Assembly (NCBI GenBank): GCA_029379385.1
Contig: CM055612.1
Coordinates: forward strand, 13,950,001 to 14,014,000
Reading direction: 5' to 3'
DNA length: 64,000 nucleotides
From: Quillaja saponaria
Taxonomy: Eukaryota; Streptophyta; Magnoliopsida; Fabales; Quillajaceae
Below the pieces are notes generated by a model. It was not told the origin of the DNA, made no database searches, and worked only from the letters and a program-made list of their open reading frames with translations. Below are positions 36,331 through 48,824 of the stretch, in pieces. Both the position numbers and the translations under genes were made by a program. The first letter of the stretch is position 1; each line of letters starts with the position of its first letter.

Positions 36331-38217
36331 GGTGATACTTTAAAAGTCTTAAAGTGGATTCCTGGCAGTAAGAAATCTGTCCACTGTGTCATTGACTGAA
36401 TCCACTAGAATATAATGCAGGGGTGGTGGTTGACCATATACCACTTCAAAGGGAGTAAAGTGTATTGCTAAGTAGTGGTTTGTATTGTATCTGTACTTTG
36501 ACAAAGGTAGTCAGCTTAACAAGTCTTTGGGTTTACCATCAGTTATACACCTTAAATAGGTCTCCAAGAACTTATTAAGGACCTCTGACTGATCGTCTGT
36601 CTAAGGGAGATATGTTGTTGACATCTTGAGTTTCTCTCAAATGTTGCCTAACATCTCTCCTCATACCTTTCCAATATAAAACAACTTGTAGTTTGCTCAG
36701 TGTAGGTTGATACCCTGAGTGACCAGGTAGGGCACTATCATGAAAATACCTCAACAACTCCTTTCTAAGATTCAGATCAAACCCAACCACCAGTTTCCAT
36801 CTCATTCAAAGATGATTATTTACCCAAGAAAATTTTGGATAATTACCCCTATGTTGTTCCTTGTTCACAATGTCCTATTGTAGGAAGGGATCTTGTTGCC
36901 TAGTTTGTGGAACTAATATTAGCAACTTAGTACTGATACCTCTAACTGCCATAACCATTACTTTTTCTTCATTGTCCCTTTATACTTTCTTGACAAGGCA
37001 TCTGCTGCCTTGTTTATCTTTCCCTTTCTATATCTTACCTTATAACCATAGTCCATCATCTTGGCAAACCATTATTATTGGACTAGAGTGGTGATCTTTT
37101 GTTCTAGAAGGTACTTTAGGCTATGGTGATCTATCTTAATGATTAAATACCTACCAGATAGATATGAATTCAATTTCTTCACAACAAACACTATGGCCAA
37201 CATTTCCTTTTCATTTATTGATAGTTTGTGGTGTTTAGGTGACAGTGCCTTACTAATATAAGACAAGAGCTCCCATTTTGTGTTAATATTGCTCCTACAC
37301 CATGGCCTGAGGCTTCAATTTCAATCTCAAAGGGTTGACTGAAGTCTGGAATGGCCATAACAGGTGCAGCACACATAATTGCCCTCAAAGTCTCAAAGGC
37401 TTCCTAAGCTTGGGGGTTCTAACCAAACTTGTCTTTACCCAATAGATTTGTCAAAGTCTAGCTATTTTACCATATTTCATTATGAATCTCTATAATAGCC
37501 ATTTAAACCCATAAACTCCCTTAATTGCTTGACAATCTGAGGAGCTAGCCAAGTTACCGTGCTCTTTACTTTCTTCCCATCCATAGCCACTCCATTACAT
37601 GAAATGATGTGTCCTAAATACTCCATCTTTTTTGCCCCAAAGGAACATTTGCTTTCTTTGACATACAATTGTTGTTTTCTCAAAAGTAGGAAAGCAGTTA
37701 CTAGGTATTTCAAATATGCCCTCCAATCCTGACTATAGATCAAAATACATCAAAGAAAACAAGTATAAACTTCATCAAGTGATTTCTAAGACCTCATTCA
37801 TAAAACTTTGAAAATCTCAAGGAGCATTAGTAAGCTCTAATGGCATTATTACAAATTCATAGTGGTCACTAGGCAGTCTTATGAATGTCTTCTTAGTTCA
37901 TTCTGATTTGGCGATAACCAGATCTCAAGTTAAGCTTGGAGAAAACAATAGCTCCATAAAATTCATCAACTAATTCTTCAACCACATGAATAGGAAACTT
38001 ATCTTTAATGGTTATAAATTCAGTTGTCCATAGTTTACACACAATCTCCAAGCCCTATCCTTCTTCTTAACCATTACAATTGGGAAAGAAAATGAGCTAT
38101 TATTGTCCTTGATGATGCCATACTACAATATTCCGTCAATCTATTTTTCAATCTTATCCTTTAGAATCACATGGTACCTCTATGGTCTGATTTGGACTGT
38201 TTGGATCTCATATTTGA
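36330..38217 (-). pseudogene. Reina/Del-like chromovirus pol: RT, RNase H, integrase (minus strand)
   Basis: Reading leftward: RT ([47 protein letters not shown]), the RT end (KKMEYLGHIISCNGVAMDGK, KQLREFMGLNGYYR), RNase H (MSYISKALSPKHHKLSINEK, YLIIKIDHHSLKYLLEQK), then integrase zinc finger and tail (FHDSALPGHSGYQPTLSKLQ, YLRCITDGKPKDLL, HFTPFEVVYGQPPP). The integrase core between the zinc finger and SEVLNKFLETY is deleted. The right edge stops at 38217 exactly where an LTR (TGTTACACCC) starts. The matching gag-protease part is at 46.5-48.15 kb. Confidence 0.85.
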
Positions 38218-40272
38218 TGTTACACCCTCAGATAAATGTATGGCTGGCTGGAGGAATGAATAACCAAACTCTGTAACCCTGAATCCTCATTTAATCTCAT
38301 GTAGTAATCATAATAAAGTCACAATTAACATGTTTCACGATATAAACAAGTCAATTCAAACATCCGAAGTTTACCATTCCAAACAACGAAATCAAAGCAT
38401 ACAAAGTAAGTAAAGGACCAACAAGTTACTCAGGCCTGCACAACAGTATCACCCCCTACAAGGGATTTATGCATCCGCACAACATATTATTCTCCGTACA
38501 TAATCCATCCTACCAAGGTTAAGCACTTAAAATTTTAAAAACATTATCAGGATCAGAATATCTAAGAATTTCAAATCAGAATATACTAAGTGCACATGGA
38601 TTTCAATTTCAGAGATGAAAATCATTTCTATGAAAAATTTCACTTTGTTGGCCCTTATCAACCACAACCAATATAAAATAACAAACATCAATCTATTATT
38701 CAAATTTACATAATTTATTTCACATAATTATCTAACAACCAAAGTGCACGTAATTCACTCACAAAGTTAAAAGAGGTAGTTCGCCGATCTGTTTAGGATG
38801 CAAAGGTGTCGGTAGGTCCTCGACACGATCTGGAGCTGAAAATCATAAATTCTTATGTTATTTAGAATAACCAATTCATAGTTAATTCTACGATTTCTTA
38901 ATTTTGCATAGATATGCTCAATAAGCTACTTAGAACTACTTCATCTTAAATAATTTAATAAATATCTTAAAGTAAAATTAACTACTTCCATTTATTCAAA
39001 AAATTCCAATTTTATAATTTAACCTTAATGTAGTCAACCTTTATGTTTTCTAATTAGATATTTAGCAATTAAAACTTATATCAATTAAATTAACTATCCA
39101 CCTTTCATAGATTTCATAATCAAACATTAAATTCCCAACCTAATTACGTAGAGTTCCTTCACTTAACACATATTAGTTTTAAATTTCCATACTAGAATCC
39201 TAAGCTTATTATTTTAAATAACTATTTTATACACTCACTATTATTATTAAACTTTGGTTTATGATTTACAACTCATTTAACTTCTTATGTTTAAGTCTTT
39301 AGTACATAATAACGATGAGTTTCGGTTTTAAGAAATTCCCATTACGCACTTAATTAAGAGGTTTTCACCACCTAAACCACTTCTAAGACCCACGACAAGG
39401 ACAAAACAAGGGAGTGTTGGCTCACTTGGCTACAGCTCCAACCCAAAACAGCCAGCAACAAGCAGCCTCAATTCGAGAAAGCAAAAGCTGGAACCAGGGA
39501 GAAAGCACTACAAGCGGAATAGGGCACAACATGAAAATTCATTAGCTGCCCGAGATCTGGTTCCAAGCTTAATCTAAATTCCCTATACCCAAACACTCCT
39601 AGAGCAGCTCACACACGGCTGAACCACAAACTGAAATTGCTATACGCTCACTTATCTTGGTCAACACAGCTCAGTTTGCGCATCCCAGCACAAAACAAAA
39701 AAGAGAGGAGGTTGTTACAAGATTAAAATTTGTCTTGCCACCCACCTAAATAGAGCAGCGCCAAGATGACAACACAATCCACCTTCTTATTACACCTAGC
39801 TGAAAAATAGAGTCACTCAACCACTTTCGTGGTAACCGAGTGCAGTTTGTTTGAGCTTGAGATGAGCATACCGTGGCAAGGGAAAGAAAAGCAAGTCACT
39901 TTCTTTGGAGGAAATTACAACAAGATGCTAAGAAGGATTCCACGAACTGTTTAAAGGGAACGAAAATAAGGAGGCTTGGCTATATGGAGAAAGAGATTGG
40001 CAGTACGAGATAAAAGAGAAAGGAAAAAGTAAAGTAAAATACATAAAAAATAAAAAAATAATAAAAAAAATCCAAGAGCCAAAATCAATATTTTGGTTTA
40101 TGGTAGTAATTTAATCCTAGGTACATGTAATTATATATGGCACAATTATTTTCTATCTCATACCTTTAATTTCACCTTTACTTTGTTTACCACTAAAATT
40201 TACACAATTCGAAAAAAAAAAAACATTGACCAATGCGGTTAAAGTGTACACTAGAAATATCGGGTTATAATA
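38218..40272 (-). mobile_element. LTR B of a gag-only gypsy element (minus strand)
   Basis: On the minus strand it runs from TATTATAACCCG to GGGTGTAACA, 2,055 bp. It aligns along its length with LTR A (42084-44115); for example both contain CCATTCCAAACAACGAAATC, CACCTGGATTTCAATTTC-type phrases and TCCAAGCTTAATCT/TCCAAGTTTAATCT. A polypurine tract (AAGGGGGGG on the minus strand, at 40275-40284) sits just inside, marking this as the 3' LTR. The GTGCACCTGGAT landmark ties it to the long LTR family at 7.8-20 kb. Confidence 0.85.
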
Positions 40273-42083
40273 ATACCCCCCCTTAAAAAATATTTGCCCC
40301 GAATTTCAAACAAAAAGTTACCAATTTTGTTTACCTGAATTACTCCAAAGTTACAAATATTTTTTTTATTTAATACTTCATGGCAACTTGAGTGCCCACA
40401 AGGGTTCAATGTTCAATTTAAGTACTCAAAAGAAACAGACTGGGATAAATAAGTGTTTCCTCACAACGAAATTTAAACTACTAAAGGAACACATAACTTT
40501 GATATTAATAAATATTTTAACACCAAAGGAACAGTTAACAATCTACTTGGCTCAATTGCATGAGAAACCTAATCATTCTGCGAAACCAAAACATACACAT
40601 GAGCCTAACCATGGATGATAAACCTCTGACAGAAGTACCGCAATCTGCCCGTGATATAGTAGGTGCAACATGTAATTAAGGTCCACTCTTAACTGAGTGA
40701 GAGGTCTGGGCTGAAGAAAATTGCTCAACCGTCATTAAACAATTGTGAATGTAATGATCCATAACATCACACTTGAAACACACACCCGACTTTCTGGCAC
40801 TATCCTAGATGTCTGTTACCTTTAAGTAGGACAAACCAAAGTTTCGAAAGCTCAGGGACCTTTAGCTGATACCATTTGTGATTGACTTCCAAAACTTATC
40901 TAGTCTACCCTCTGCCTGACTAGAATTCCTCGTGAGATAAGTCACGCCTAAAGCAAATTCACCTTCAAGCCTTCGTGAACCATCGAAACTAGAAGTGGAA
41001 GAATCCTCTTGTCTCACCCTTCTTATGGCTTTCTCCTTCTAATTGCCTTTCCAAAAACTAGTTCTTTAGTCGATAAGCGGCATTTATGACCTAGGTATGG
41101 TCATGTCTATTACAAACACCGACCTGAACAGGGAATCCTTCAACCAATTAATGAACCTCTTTACTTTGATCCGCTCAATAACAATCAAATGTAGAGCAAA
41201 ACAAGATAATTGAGTGAACTAAGTCTCATAATTTGCTATCGACATACCTTACATTTGAATTAATTGCTAAAAAACCTGAAAGACCTTATCCCAAATTCTC
41301 TTTGTTAAGAAACGATTAGTAAAATCTTTATTGAACTCTGCCTCAATGGTGTAGGTTTCGTCCTTCCCTACACAAACATCTTGAACCATTCATAAGCTAC
41401 ATCACACGAACAGGATCACATCCCAAGACTATACATAATCTATCAGACTCCTCCAGAAAAGTATAAGGATCTTGTGCTTGGTCTACCCCTAAAAATCTTG
41501 GTGGCTGCATCTTTTGAAAATCTTGTAGAGCTACAAACACTCCTCATTCCTACTGAACTGGAACCAGAGGAATTACCTTTTGTTGAGGCTGAATAGGAGT
41601 AGCTACTGGTGTCTGCAGCTAAGCCTATAACTGTTGGGCAAAAATCACAAATAACTCACCTACGATCCTTTGAACACGATCTATTACCCTGCACCAACTG
41701 TTCAAAATCAGGACCAGAGGTTGTTTCTTGCATTGGTTCAGCAACTCTACCTTTGCCTTTACTATATCCCTGTTGATGTCTACCTCTGACCGCCAATGTC
41801 TGGGGACTAGTAGTTCCCTAGTTGCAACCAGCATCTTTTTGTCTCTCTTAGCTGATAACACGACCTCTGGGTCTCATCGGATCTAAAACAAATAAAAATG
41901 GTTTCGACATATTATAATCATATAAAGCAAAAAATAATACATTAGGAAAATCACAGCTTGAACTTTCAGGACGATTGGAACAAATCACTAGGTCCACATA
42001 CGTTCTGGGTAGCATATGCAAACAAAGCAATAACATTCCGTACTTGCAGTCAAGAACCTCTATGCCATGCTCTAATATTAACT
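40273..42083 (-). mobile_element. Internal region 2 of a gag-only (TR-GAG-like) element
   Basis: This is 1,811 bp between LTR A and LTR B. On the minus strand it has a tRNA-iMet-type PBS next to LTR A (TTAATATTAGAGCATGG, 42061-42080), a broken gag (open pieces at 41848-42036 and 41625-41861), and a zinc knuckle CFKCDVMDHYIHNC near 40760. The coding signal ends soon after the knuckle (...RGLSSM) and runs straight into a 3' tail and polypurine tract. There is no protease, RT, RNase H or integrase. Gag could only move if pol came in trans. Confidence 0.8.
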
Positions 42084-44115
42084 TGTTAAACCATCAGATA
42101 AAGGTATGATTGGCAGGAAGAAAGAATAACAAAACCCACATAATCTTGAATCCTTATTTAATTTATATAGTAATTATAATAAAGTCACGATTCACATGTT
42201 TCATGATATATACAAGTCAATTCAAATATCTGGAGTTTACCATTCCAAACAACGAAATCAAAACATACAAAGCAAGCAAAAGGTTAATGAGTAACTCAGC
42301 CCTGTACAAAAGTATCATCTCCCACCAGGCATTTACGTGCCGGCACAACAGATTAATCTCTATACATAATCTATCCTACTGGAGCTGAGCACTCAATTTT
42401 AAAAACATTTATCAGAATAAGAATATCTCAGAATCTCATATCAAAATATCCTAAGTGCACCTGGATTTCAATTTCGGAGATAAAAATGATTTCTCAGAAA
42501 AATTTCACTTTGTTGTATATTATCAACCACAACCAATATAAGATAATAAACATCAATCAATTATTCAAATTTAGACAATTTATTTCACATAATTATCAAG
42601 CAACCAAAATGAATGTAATTCACTCACAAAGTTAAAAGAGGTGGTTCGTAGATCTATTTAGGATGCAAAGGTGCCAGTAGGTTCTCGAAATAATCTGGAG
42701 CTGAAAATAAAAAATTAGTATGTTATTTAGAATAACCAATTCATAGTTAATTCTAAGATTCCTTTATTTGCATATATATGCTCAACAAGCTACTTAAGAC
42801 TACTTCCTCTTAAATAATTTAATAAATATCATAAGGTAAAATTAACCTTATAGTAGTCAACCTTTATGTTTTCTAATTAGCTATTTAGCAATTAAAACTT
42901 ATATCAATTAAATTAACTATCCACTTTTCATAGTATTCATAATCAAACACTAAATTGCCTACATAATTACTTAGAGTTCCTTCACTTAACACATCAATTC
43001 AAAATTTGCATGCTAGAATCCTAAACTTCTTATTTTAAATAACTATTTTATGCACTCACTATTATTATTAAACTTTAGTTTATAATTTACAATTCCTTTA
43101 ACTTCTTATGTTTAAGTCTTTAGAACACAATAATTATAAGTTTTAATTTTAAGAAATTCTCATTACTCATCTAACTAAGAGGTTTCCACCACCTTAAGCA
43201 CTTCTAAGACCCACGACAAAGACAAAATAAGGGAATGTTGGCTGACTTAGCTATAGCTCCAACCTAAATTGCCACCACCCTCAAAGCCCCAACCCAAAAC
43301 AGCCAGCAACAAGAAACCATAACCCGAGCAAGCAAAACCTGGAACCAGGGAGAAAACACTGCAAGCAGAAAAAGGCACGACTTAAAAATTCATTAGCTGC
43401 CCGAGATATGGTTCCAAGTTTAATCTTAATTGCCCATACCCAAACACTCCTACAACAACTCACAAAGCTAAACCACAAACTGAAATTGTTTGTACACTCA
43501 CTTATCTTGGCCAACACAGCTTAATCTGCGCATCCCAACATAAAACAAGGAAGAGAGGAGGTTGTTACAAGATTAGAACTTGCCTTGCCACCCACCTAAG
43601 CAAAGTAGCACCAAGATGATAACACAATCAACCTTCCTGTTACACCCATCTTGAAAACAAAGTCACTCAACCACTTCCATGGCAACCAAGTGTCGTTTGT
43701 TTGAGCTTGAGATAAGTACACCATGGCAAGGGAAAGTAAAGCAAGTCACTTTCTTTGGAGGAAATTACAATAAGATGCTAAGAAGGATTCCATGAGGCCG
43801 TTTAAAGGAATTGAAAATAAGGAGGCTCAGCTATATAGAGAAGGAGATTGGCAGTGCAAGACAAAAAATAAAGGAAAAAGTAAAGTGAAATACATAAAAA
43901 ATATATGAGTCAAAGTCAATATTGTGATTTGTGGTAATAATTTAATCCTAAGGACATGTAATTATATATGCCATAATTATTTTCTATCTCAAACCTTTAA
44001 TTGCACCTTTACTTTGTTTACCACTAAAATTTGCACAATTTGGAAAAAAAAAAAAAAAAAAATTAAAATCAACCAATGTGGTCAAAGTGCACACTAGAAA
44101 TATTAGGTTATAACA
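42084..44115 (-). mobile_element. LTR A, shared by the two gag-only units (minus strand)
   Basis: On the minus strand it runs from TGTTATAACC to GGTTTAACA, 2,032 bp. One side abuts a PBS (belonging to internal region 2) and the other a polypurine-like GAATTTTTTTAAAGGGA (belonging to internal region 1). It therefore serves as the 3' LTR of one unit and the 5' LTR of the next. An A-run of about 20 at 44046-44063 is longer than in LTR B. Confidence 0.85.
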
Positions 44116-45740
44116 ATCGATCCCTTTAAAAAAATTCATCCTGAATTCTGAACAAAAAAGTTACAAATGCTTTTTACTTGAATTACTCCAAAAGTTATAG
44201 ATAATTTGTTTATTTAATACTTCATGGCAACTTGAGTGCCTACAAGGGCTCGATGTTCAATTCAAGTACTCAAAAGAAATGAATTGGGATAAATAAGTGT
44301 TTCCTCACAACGAAATTTAAAATGCTAAAGGAACACATAACTTCAAGATTAATTAATATTTTAACACTAACTGAACTCTTAACAATCTACCTAGCTCAAC
44401 TGCATGAGAAACCTAATCATCTTGTGAAAGCAAAGCATACACACAAATTGCCCATGGATGATAAACCTCTGGCAGAAGTACCATGATCTGCTCGTAATAT
44501 AGTAGGTGCAACAGATAATTGAGGTCCACCCTGAACTGAGTGAGAGGTATGGGTCGAAGAAAATTGCTCAACCATCATTGGACAATTACGAATGTAATGA
44601 TCCATTGCACCATACTTGAAACATGCACCCAACTCTCTCTGGCACTATCCTAGATGTCTTTTACCTCAAATTGGACATACTGGAGTTGTGAAACCCTAGG
44701 GACCTCTAGTTGATACAATTTATGATTGACTTCCAAAACCTTGTCTAGTCTGCCCTCTACCTGATTGGAATTCCTCCTAAGATAAGTCATGCCTGAAGCA
44801 AATTCACCTTCAAGCCTTCGTGAACCACTGAAACTGGAAGTGGAAGAATCCTCTTGTCTCACCCTCTTAATACTTACTTGTTCTAATTGCGTTTACAAAA
44901 ACCAATTTTCCAGTCGATAAACGACATTTACGACCTTGGTATAAGTGGTCGTGTTCGTTATAAAAACCCACCTGAATAAGGAATCCTTAAACCCATTAAC
45001 AAACCTCTTTACTCTAATCCACTCAATAACAACCAAATGTAGAGAAAATCTAGATAATTAAGTAAAGTGAGTCTTATAATCCGCTATCGACATAGCCTCC
45101 GTCTAAATTGACCGCTCAAACTCCCAAAAATGCTTATCTGGCATGCTCTCAGTTAAGAAACGATCAGTAAAAGCTCTACTGAATTTAGGCTACATCAGTG
45201 GTATAGGTTTCGTCTTCTGCTGCATAACATCTTGAACCACTTATAAGCTACATCATGCAATTGATAACTGACCAACTCCACCACATAAACAGGATCACAT
45301 CCCAAGGTTATACACAATCTATTATACTCCTCCAAAAAAGTATAAGGTTCTTATGCCAGATCTACCCTTGAAAATCTGGGTAGTCACATCTTTTGAAAAT
45401 CATGTAAAGCTACAAACACTCCCCATTCCTGCTGAACTGGAACCAGAGGAATACCTCTTGTTGAGGCTGAACAGGAGGAGCTAGTGGTGGCTGCAAATGA
45501 GCCTGGTAATGTTAGGCAAACATCACTATTAACTCACCTACGATCCTCTAAACACAGTCTAATCCCTGCACCAACTGTTCAAAGTCAGGACTAGAGGTAG
45601 TTACCTGCACTAGTTCATCAACTCTACCTCTGCCTCTATCACGTCTTATGTACCTCAACCTCTGACCTCCAATGTCTGGGGACTAGTAGATCTCTGGTTG
45701 GAGCCAGTATCCTGTTGCTTCCTTAGCTGATAACACGTCA
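44116..45740 (-). mobile_element. Internal region 1 of the gag-only element, 5' end truncated
   Basis: It is homologous to 40273-41865. The minus strand gives gag pieces (44650-44862: EDSSTSSFSGSRRLEGEFAS, then EVPRVSQLQYVQFE) and the zinc knuckle CFKYGAMDHYIRNC (second Cys changed to Tyr), followed by SSTHTSHSVQGGPQLSVAPT and ARGLSSMG, then the same pol-less tail. The homology stops at about 45740 (inside GATAACACG), so the PBS, leader and outer 5' LTR are gone. Foreign repeat sequence follows. Confidence 0.8.
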
Positions 45741-46520
45741 AGATAGATATAGGGCATGGATTCTAGTGTCAACCTTATCTTTGTCTAAATCATTTTGTAC
45801 TTGAAACCAAGTTTATGTTTTGTTTCTTAAAGAGATTGAAGAAAACACTTTTCTTTTTCTTAATCTTTTTCACTTTGCAATGATTCCCGGAACAAAACAT
45901 ACTTGTTTTAAGAGGCTATTGGACATCGTTCTCATTACTGAGAATGATGAATTATTTGTCTATCATTCATTTATCTTCATATATTTCACTACATGTTTAA
46001 TAATCACCTTTGTATTATCCTAATTACAGGATAAGGGGAATGACATCAAAGCACATAGATTCACATATAAGGTAATAAGATAATCTTAAGTCAAAGAATC
46101 TCTTACACTGCCAACACTTTGAGAACTTCCATTGACACGTGCTTAAAAAATCCACATGATTTCTTGTGTTAGATTAATTCAGTGTACTTGCTCAACTAAC
46201 AAGCACCCATATGTTTATCTTAACATCTTTATGCTTGTAGTTTATGAGATCATTATCCTCTTTATAAAAGAATGACATAACATATGTTAGTCACAAAGAA
46301 TCATCAATATCTCTAATCTTGATCATTTATTGACTAGGAATACTTTTAGAATAGCACTTTATGTATGTCATATTTTACAATTATGATCAACATTATAATT
46401 ATGAATACACAGTATTTATTCTAGGGACTTCATATTTTGTTGTACTAAATCTCATTTAAACAATATAATAAAGAATACCTAAAATATATTATTACATGTA
46501 TTAAATACAAATAAAGTGTC
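45741..46520. repeat. LTR-like repeat, second copy at 58.5-59.2 kb
   Basis: It shares most of its length with 58525-59240 in the same orientation: TTCTAGTGTCAACC(T/C)TA(T/A)CTTTGTCTAAA, GATAATGAATTATTTGTCTATCATTC-like, ATGACATCAAA(G/A)CA, CAACTAACAAGCACCC and ATGAGATCA. The open frame at 45820-46023 has a shifted counterpart at 58602-58832, so it is unlikely to be coding. It is possibly an LTR fragment of a copia-type element, but I see no pol to confirm that. Confidence 0.65.
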
Positions 46521-46529
46521 ATTACAACC

Positions 46530-48153
46530 AACCATTAATTGACTCTTGTACACTAATACTAATAGCTGGCCTGAGCAATAATGGCCTTCCTATTTGCTAC
46601 GATCACTCACATCTTAGCTATGGGTTGCAGTTTACACCTAAGTTACCTAGTAGTTGTTGTATTTATAAATTGTGAGTGCTTCCAGTATCTAATAGCATGA
46701 TTACTTATTACTTCTTAATCAGTCTTTGCTTTTGCAAGGTCTTACAACTTTCCATTCCAGCTACAACATAGAGAGATATAATAGGATCACCTATAATAGT
46801 CTCCTTACCCTTGTAGCGATTTACATCAAACATCTCATAAACCTCCCAACTAATCAAGTCATGAAATTCAATTAACTCATCTTCCCCTTCAATATCCAAA
46901 TCAATCAAGACCTGAAATAATTGGCCCTTTTTGGACCTATAGCCTGGTGTGTATTTTTGATCACACCTATAGCATATTCTCTTGGCGCTCTTGTCTTCCC
47001 ACTCCCTTTAAGACAGGATCCTAATATGATTGACTGTGGCATTGGTTATGGGTGTAGCTTGGTATAAAGGTCTAGTGTGATTTGTTGGGTATGTCCAGAA
47101 TTGCTAAACCCCCATGTAGTGTATTGTTTAGGTGTAAGTAAAGATGGCAATTTGGAAGCAAGTAATGGGCTATATTATTTAGGTTGGAAGACATGTCTCT
47201 TGTTTAAGGCTTTAAATGTGATTACATGTAGTTTGGCTAAGTTCATAGTTTTAATCAGAGTCTGAGGTTCAAAACACCTTGTAGCACTCTTTGTCTCATC
47301 ATTTAATGAGGAAAAGACTAATAGCTTGCAATTTAGGTAGTGTTACCTAATTCAACAGATGCTCAAATTGCTCCTTGTATTCATGAACGTATCCCGGTTG
47401 CTTGAGTTTGGCTAATTTAGAAAGTGGGTCTCCCTCAACGAATTTTCCAAACCATAAGGCAATATCAGCAATGTAATGCCACTGTAGCACCCTCCCTCTA
47501 CTCACTACCATTATGTAGGTTTTATGCCATTGCAGAGCTCTTCCTTCCATGTTAATGGAAGCCAGACATACCATAGCTTGCTAAGGTGTCCAATCTACTT
47601 CAATGAATTGCTTGATCTAATAGTGCCAATAAGAGAAATTCTCTCCATTGAACTTAGGAGGATCAATTTGAGTTAACCATGAGAACATATTATAAGCCTC
47701 TTACAGATGGGGTTTTAATGGGTTTTACATATATTCTTTAGCTCGTTGGGAAGCTTCGTTCCAACGTAGAAATGGGTTATCTGGGTGGACTTAGTCATCC
47801 CTTCACTGCTCAGGATCAATAGCTCTAGGTATCAGACTGAATGGCGGATTAATGGGTAGATTCTGATGTGGAAATGAATTATATGGATTTAGTGGGTCTT
47901 GAGTGGAATCAGACTAAATAAATCCTCCACTATTCGTTTCAGATTCTAAACTCTCGCTTGGATTCTATCATATCCAATTAGCTTTTCATTCAGTTGACTT
48001 ATTTGGGGCTTTAGGCTCATTATTCATCCATCCATAACAGTCATATGTTCACCTAATTGTTGGCGTTCATCTAACTGTTGGTTTAATTGCTACTACTAAG
48101 CTTTGTTACTGGGGTTAACCATGGTGGCCAAGATCGAAGCGCTGATACCAAAT
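46530..48153 (-). pseudogene. Reina-like gag and start of protease (minus strand)
   Basis: From the LTR edge leftward: a PBS (TTTGGTATCAGCGC at 48145-48153), an N-terminal segment (MVNPSNKA, then QLNQQLDERQQLGEHM), gag core (MVCLASINMEGRALQWHKTY, ALWFGKFVEGDPLSKLAKLK, YVHEYKEQFEHLL), a knuckle-like CYRCDQKYTPGYRSK near 46960, DLDIEGEDELIEF and a protease motif LLDTGSTHNL near 46650. A short piece in the middle of gag appears duplicated (two ALQWH/VLQWH phrases). It then meets the 45.7-46.5 kb repeat. With 36330-38217 this forms one element split by about 8.3 kb. Confidence 0.8.
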
Positions 48154-48520
48154 TGTTAAAGCTTAACAATGGTAAATAGTTTTCAGGGAAGTCCAAAGAA
48201 AAGAAAGAAGAAAAGTGATTAAGAAGAATATTCCAATATAATTTCACACAATAAACGGAATACAGGCACAGGCTCCTATATATCCCTTGGAATTGTACTA
48301 ATAACCTAGCTAACAACCTTGCAAGGTGTCCAAGACCATTAAGCTAGCAACAGAATCCTAAATGAGCAAAACGACATACTCACCCTAACTTATAAGTAAT
48401 AAGACTCTAACAGGTACTCTAACCAGCAAATCAGCTAAATCAAGAGCAAATCCAAAGGTTTGATGGCTTAATGTCCCAATAAACAACTCAAATCACTCAG
48501 CACCCATATTTTATATTATT
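48154..48520 (-). mobile_element. 5' LTR of the Reina-like element (minus strand), outer edge unclear
   Basis: On the minus strand it ends ...AGCTTTAACA directly before TTTGGTATCAGCGC, the PBS complementary to initiator tRNA-Met. The inside carries an inverted pair at the end (TTAAGCTTTAACA with TGTTAAAGCTTAA). Short LTRs of 300-400 bp are usual for Reina elements. I cannot place the outer TG with confidence. Confidence 0.6.
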
Positions 48521-48824
48521 CTTGGATTTAGATAATTCATTAGCATGAAAATGGCGGTCTACTAATGTGGCTGACCGACTAATTTGCATCAGAGAGAGAC
48601 ATAGTTGTGGTCTCAGAAGCTACAAGTAATATACTACCTCAATTTTTAATAGAAGCCACCTACCCTTGAACCTTTACTCCTGTAATAAGTTTATGTCCAA
48701 ACACATTTAAAAGTGGTAATATATTACTCCTTTATACTTTATACTCTCTTAACTCTCTACCAAACACACCCTAGATATAATGATCTTAATAATTTGTGTA
48801 CTAATATTTTATTTTTATTTTTTC

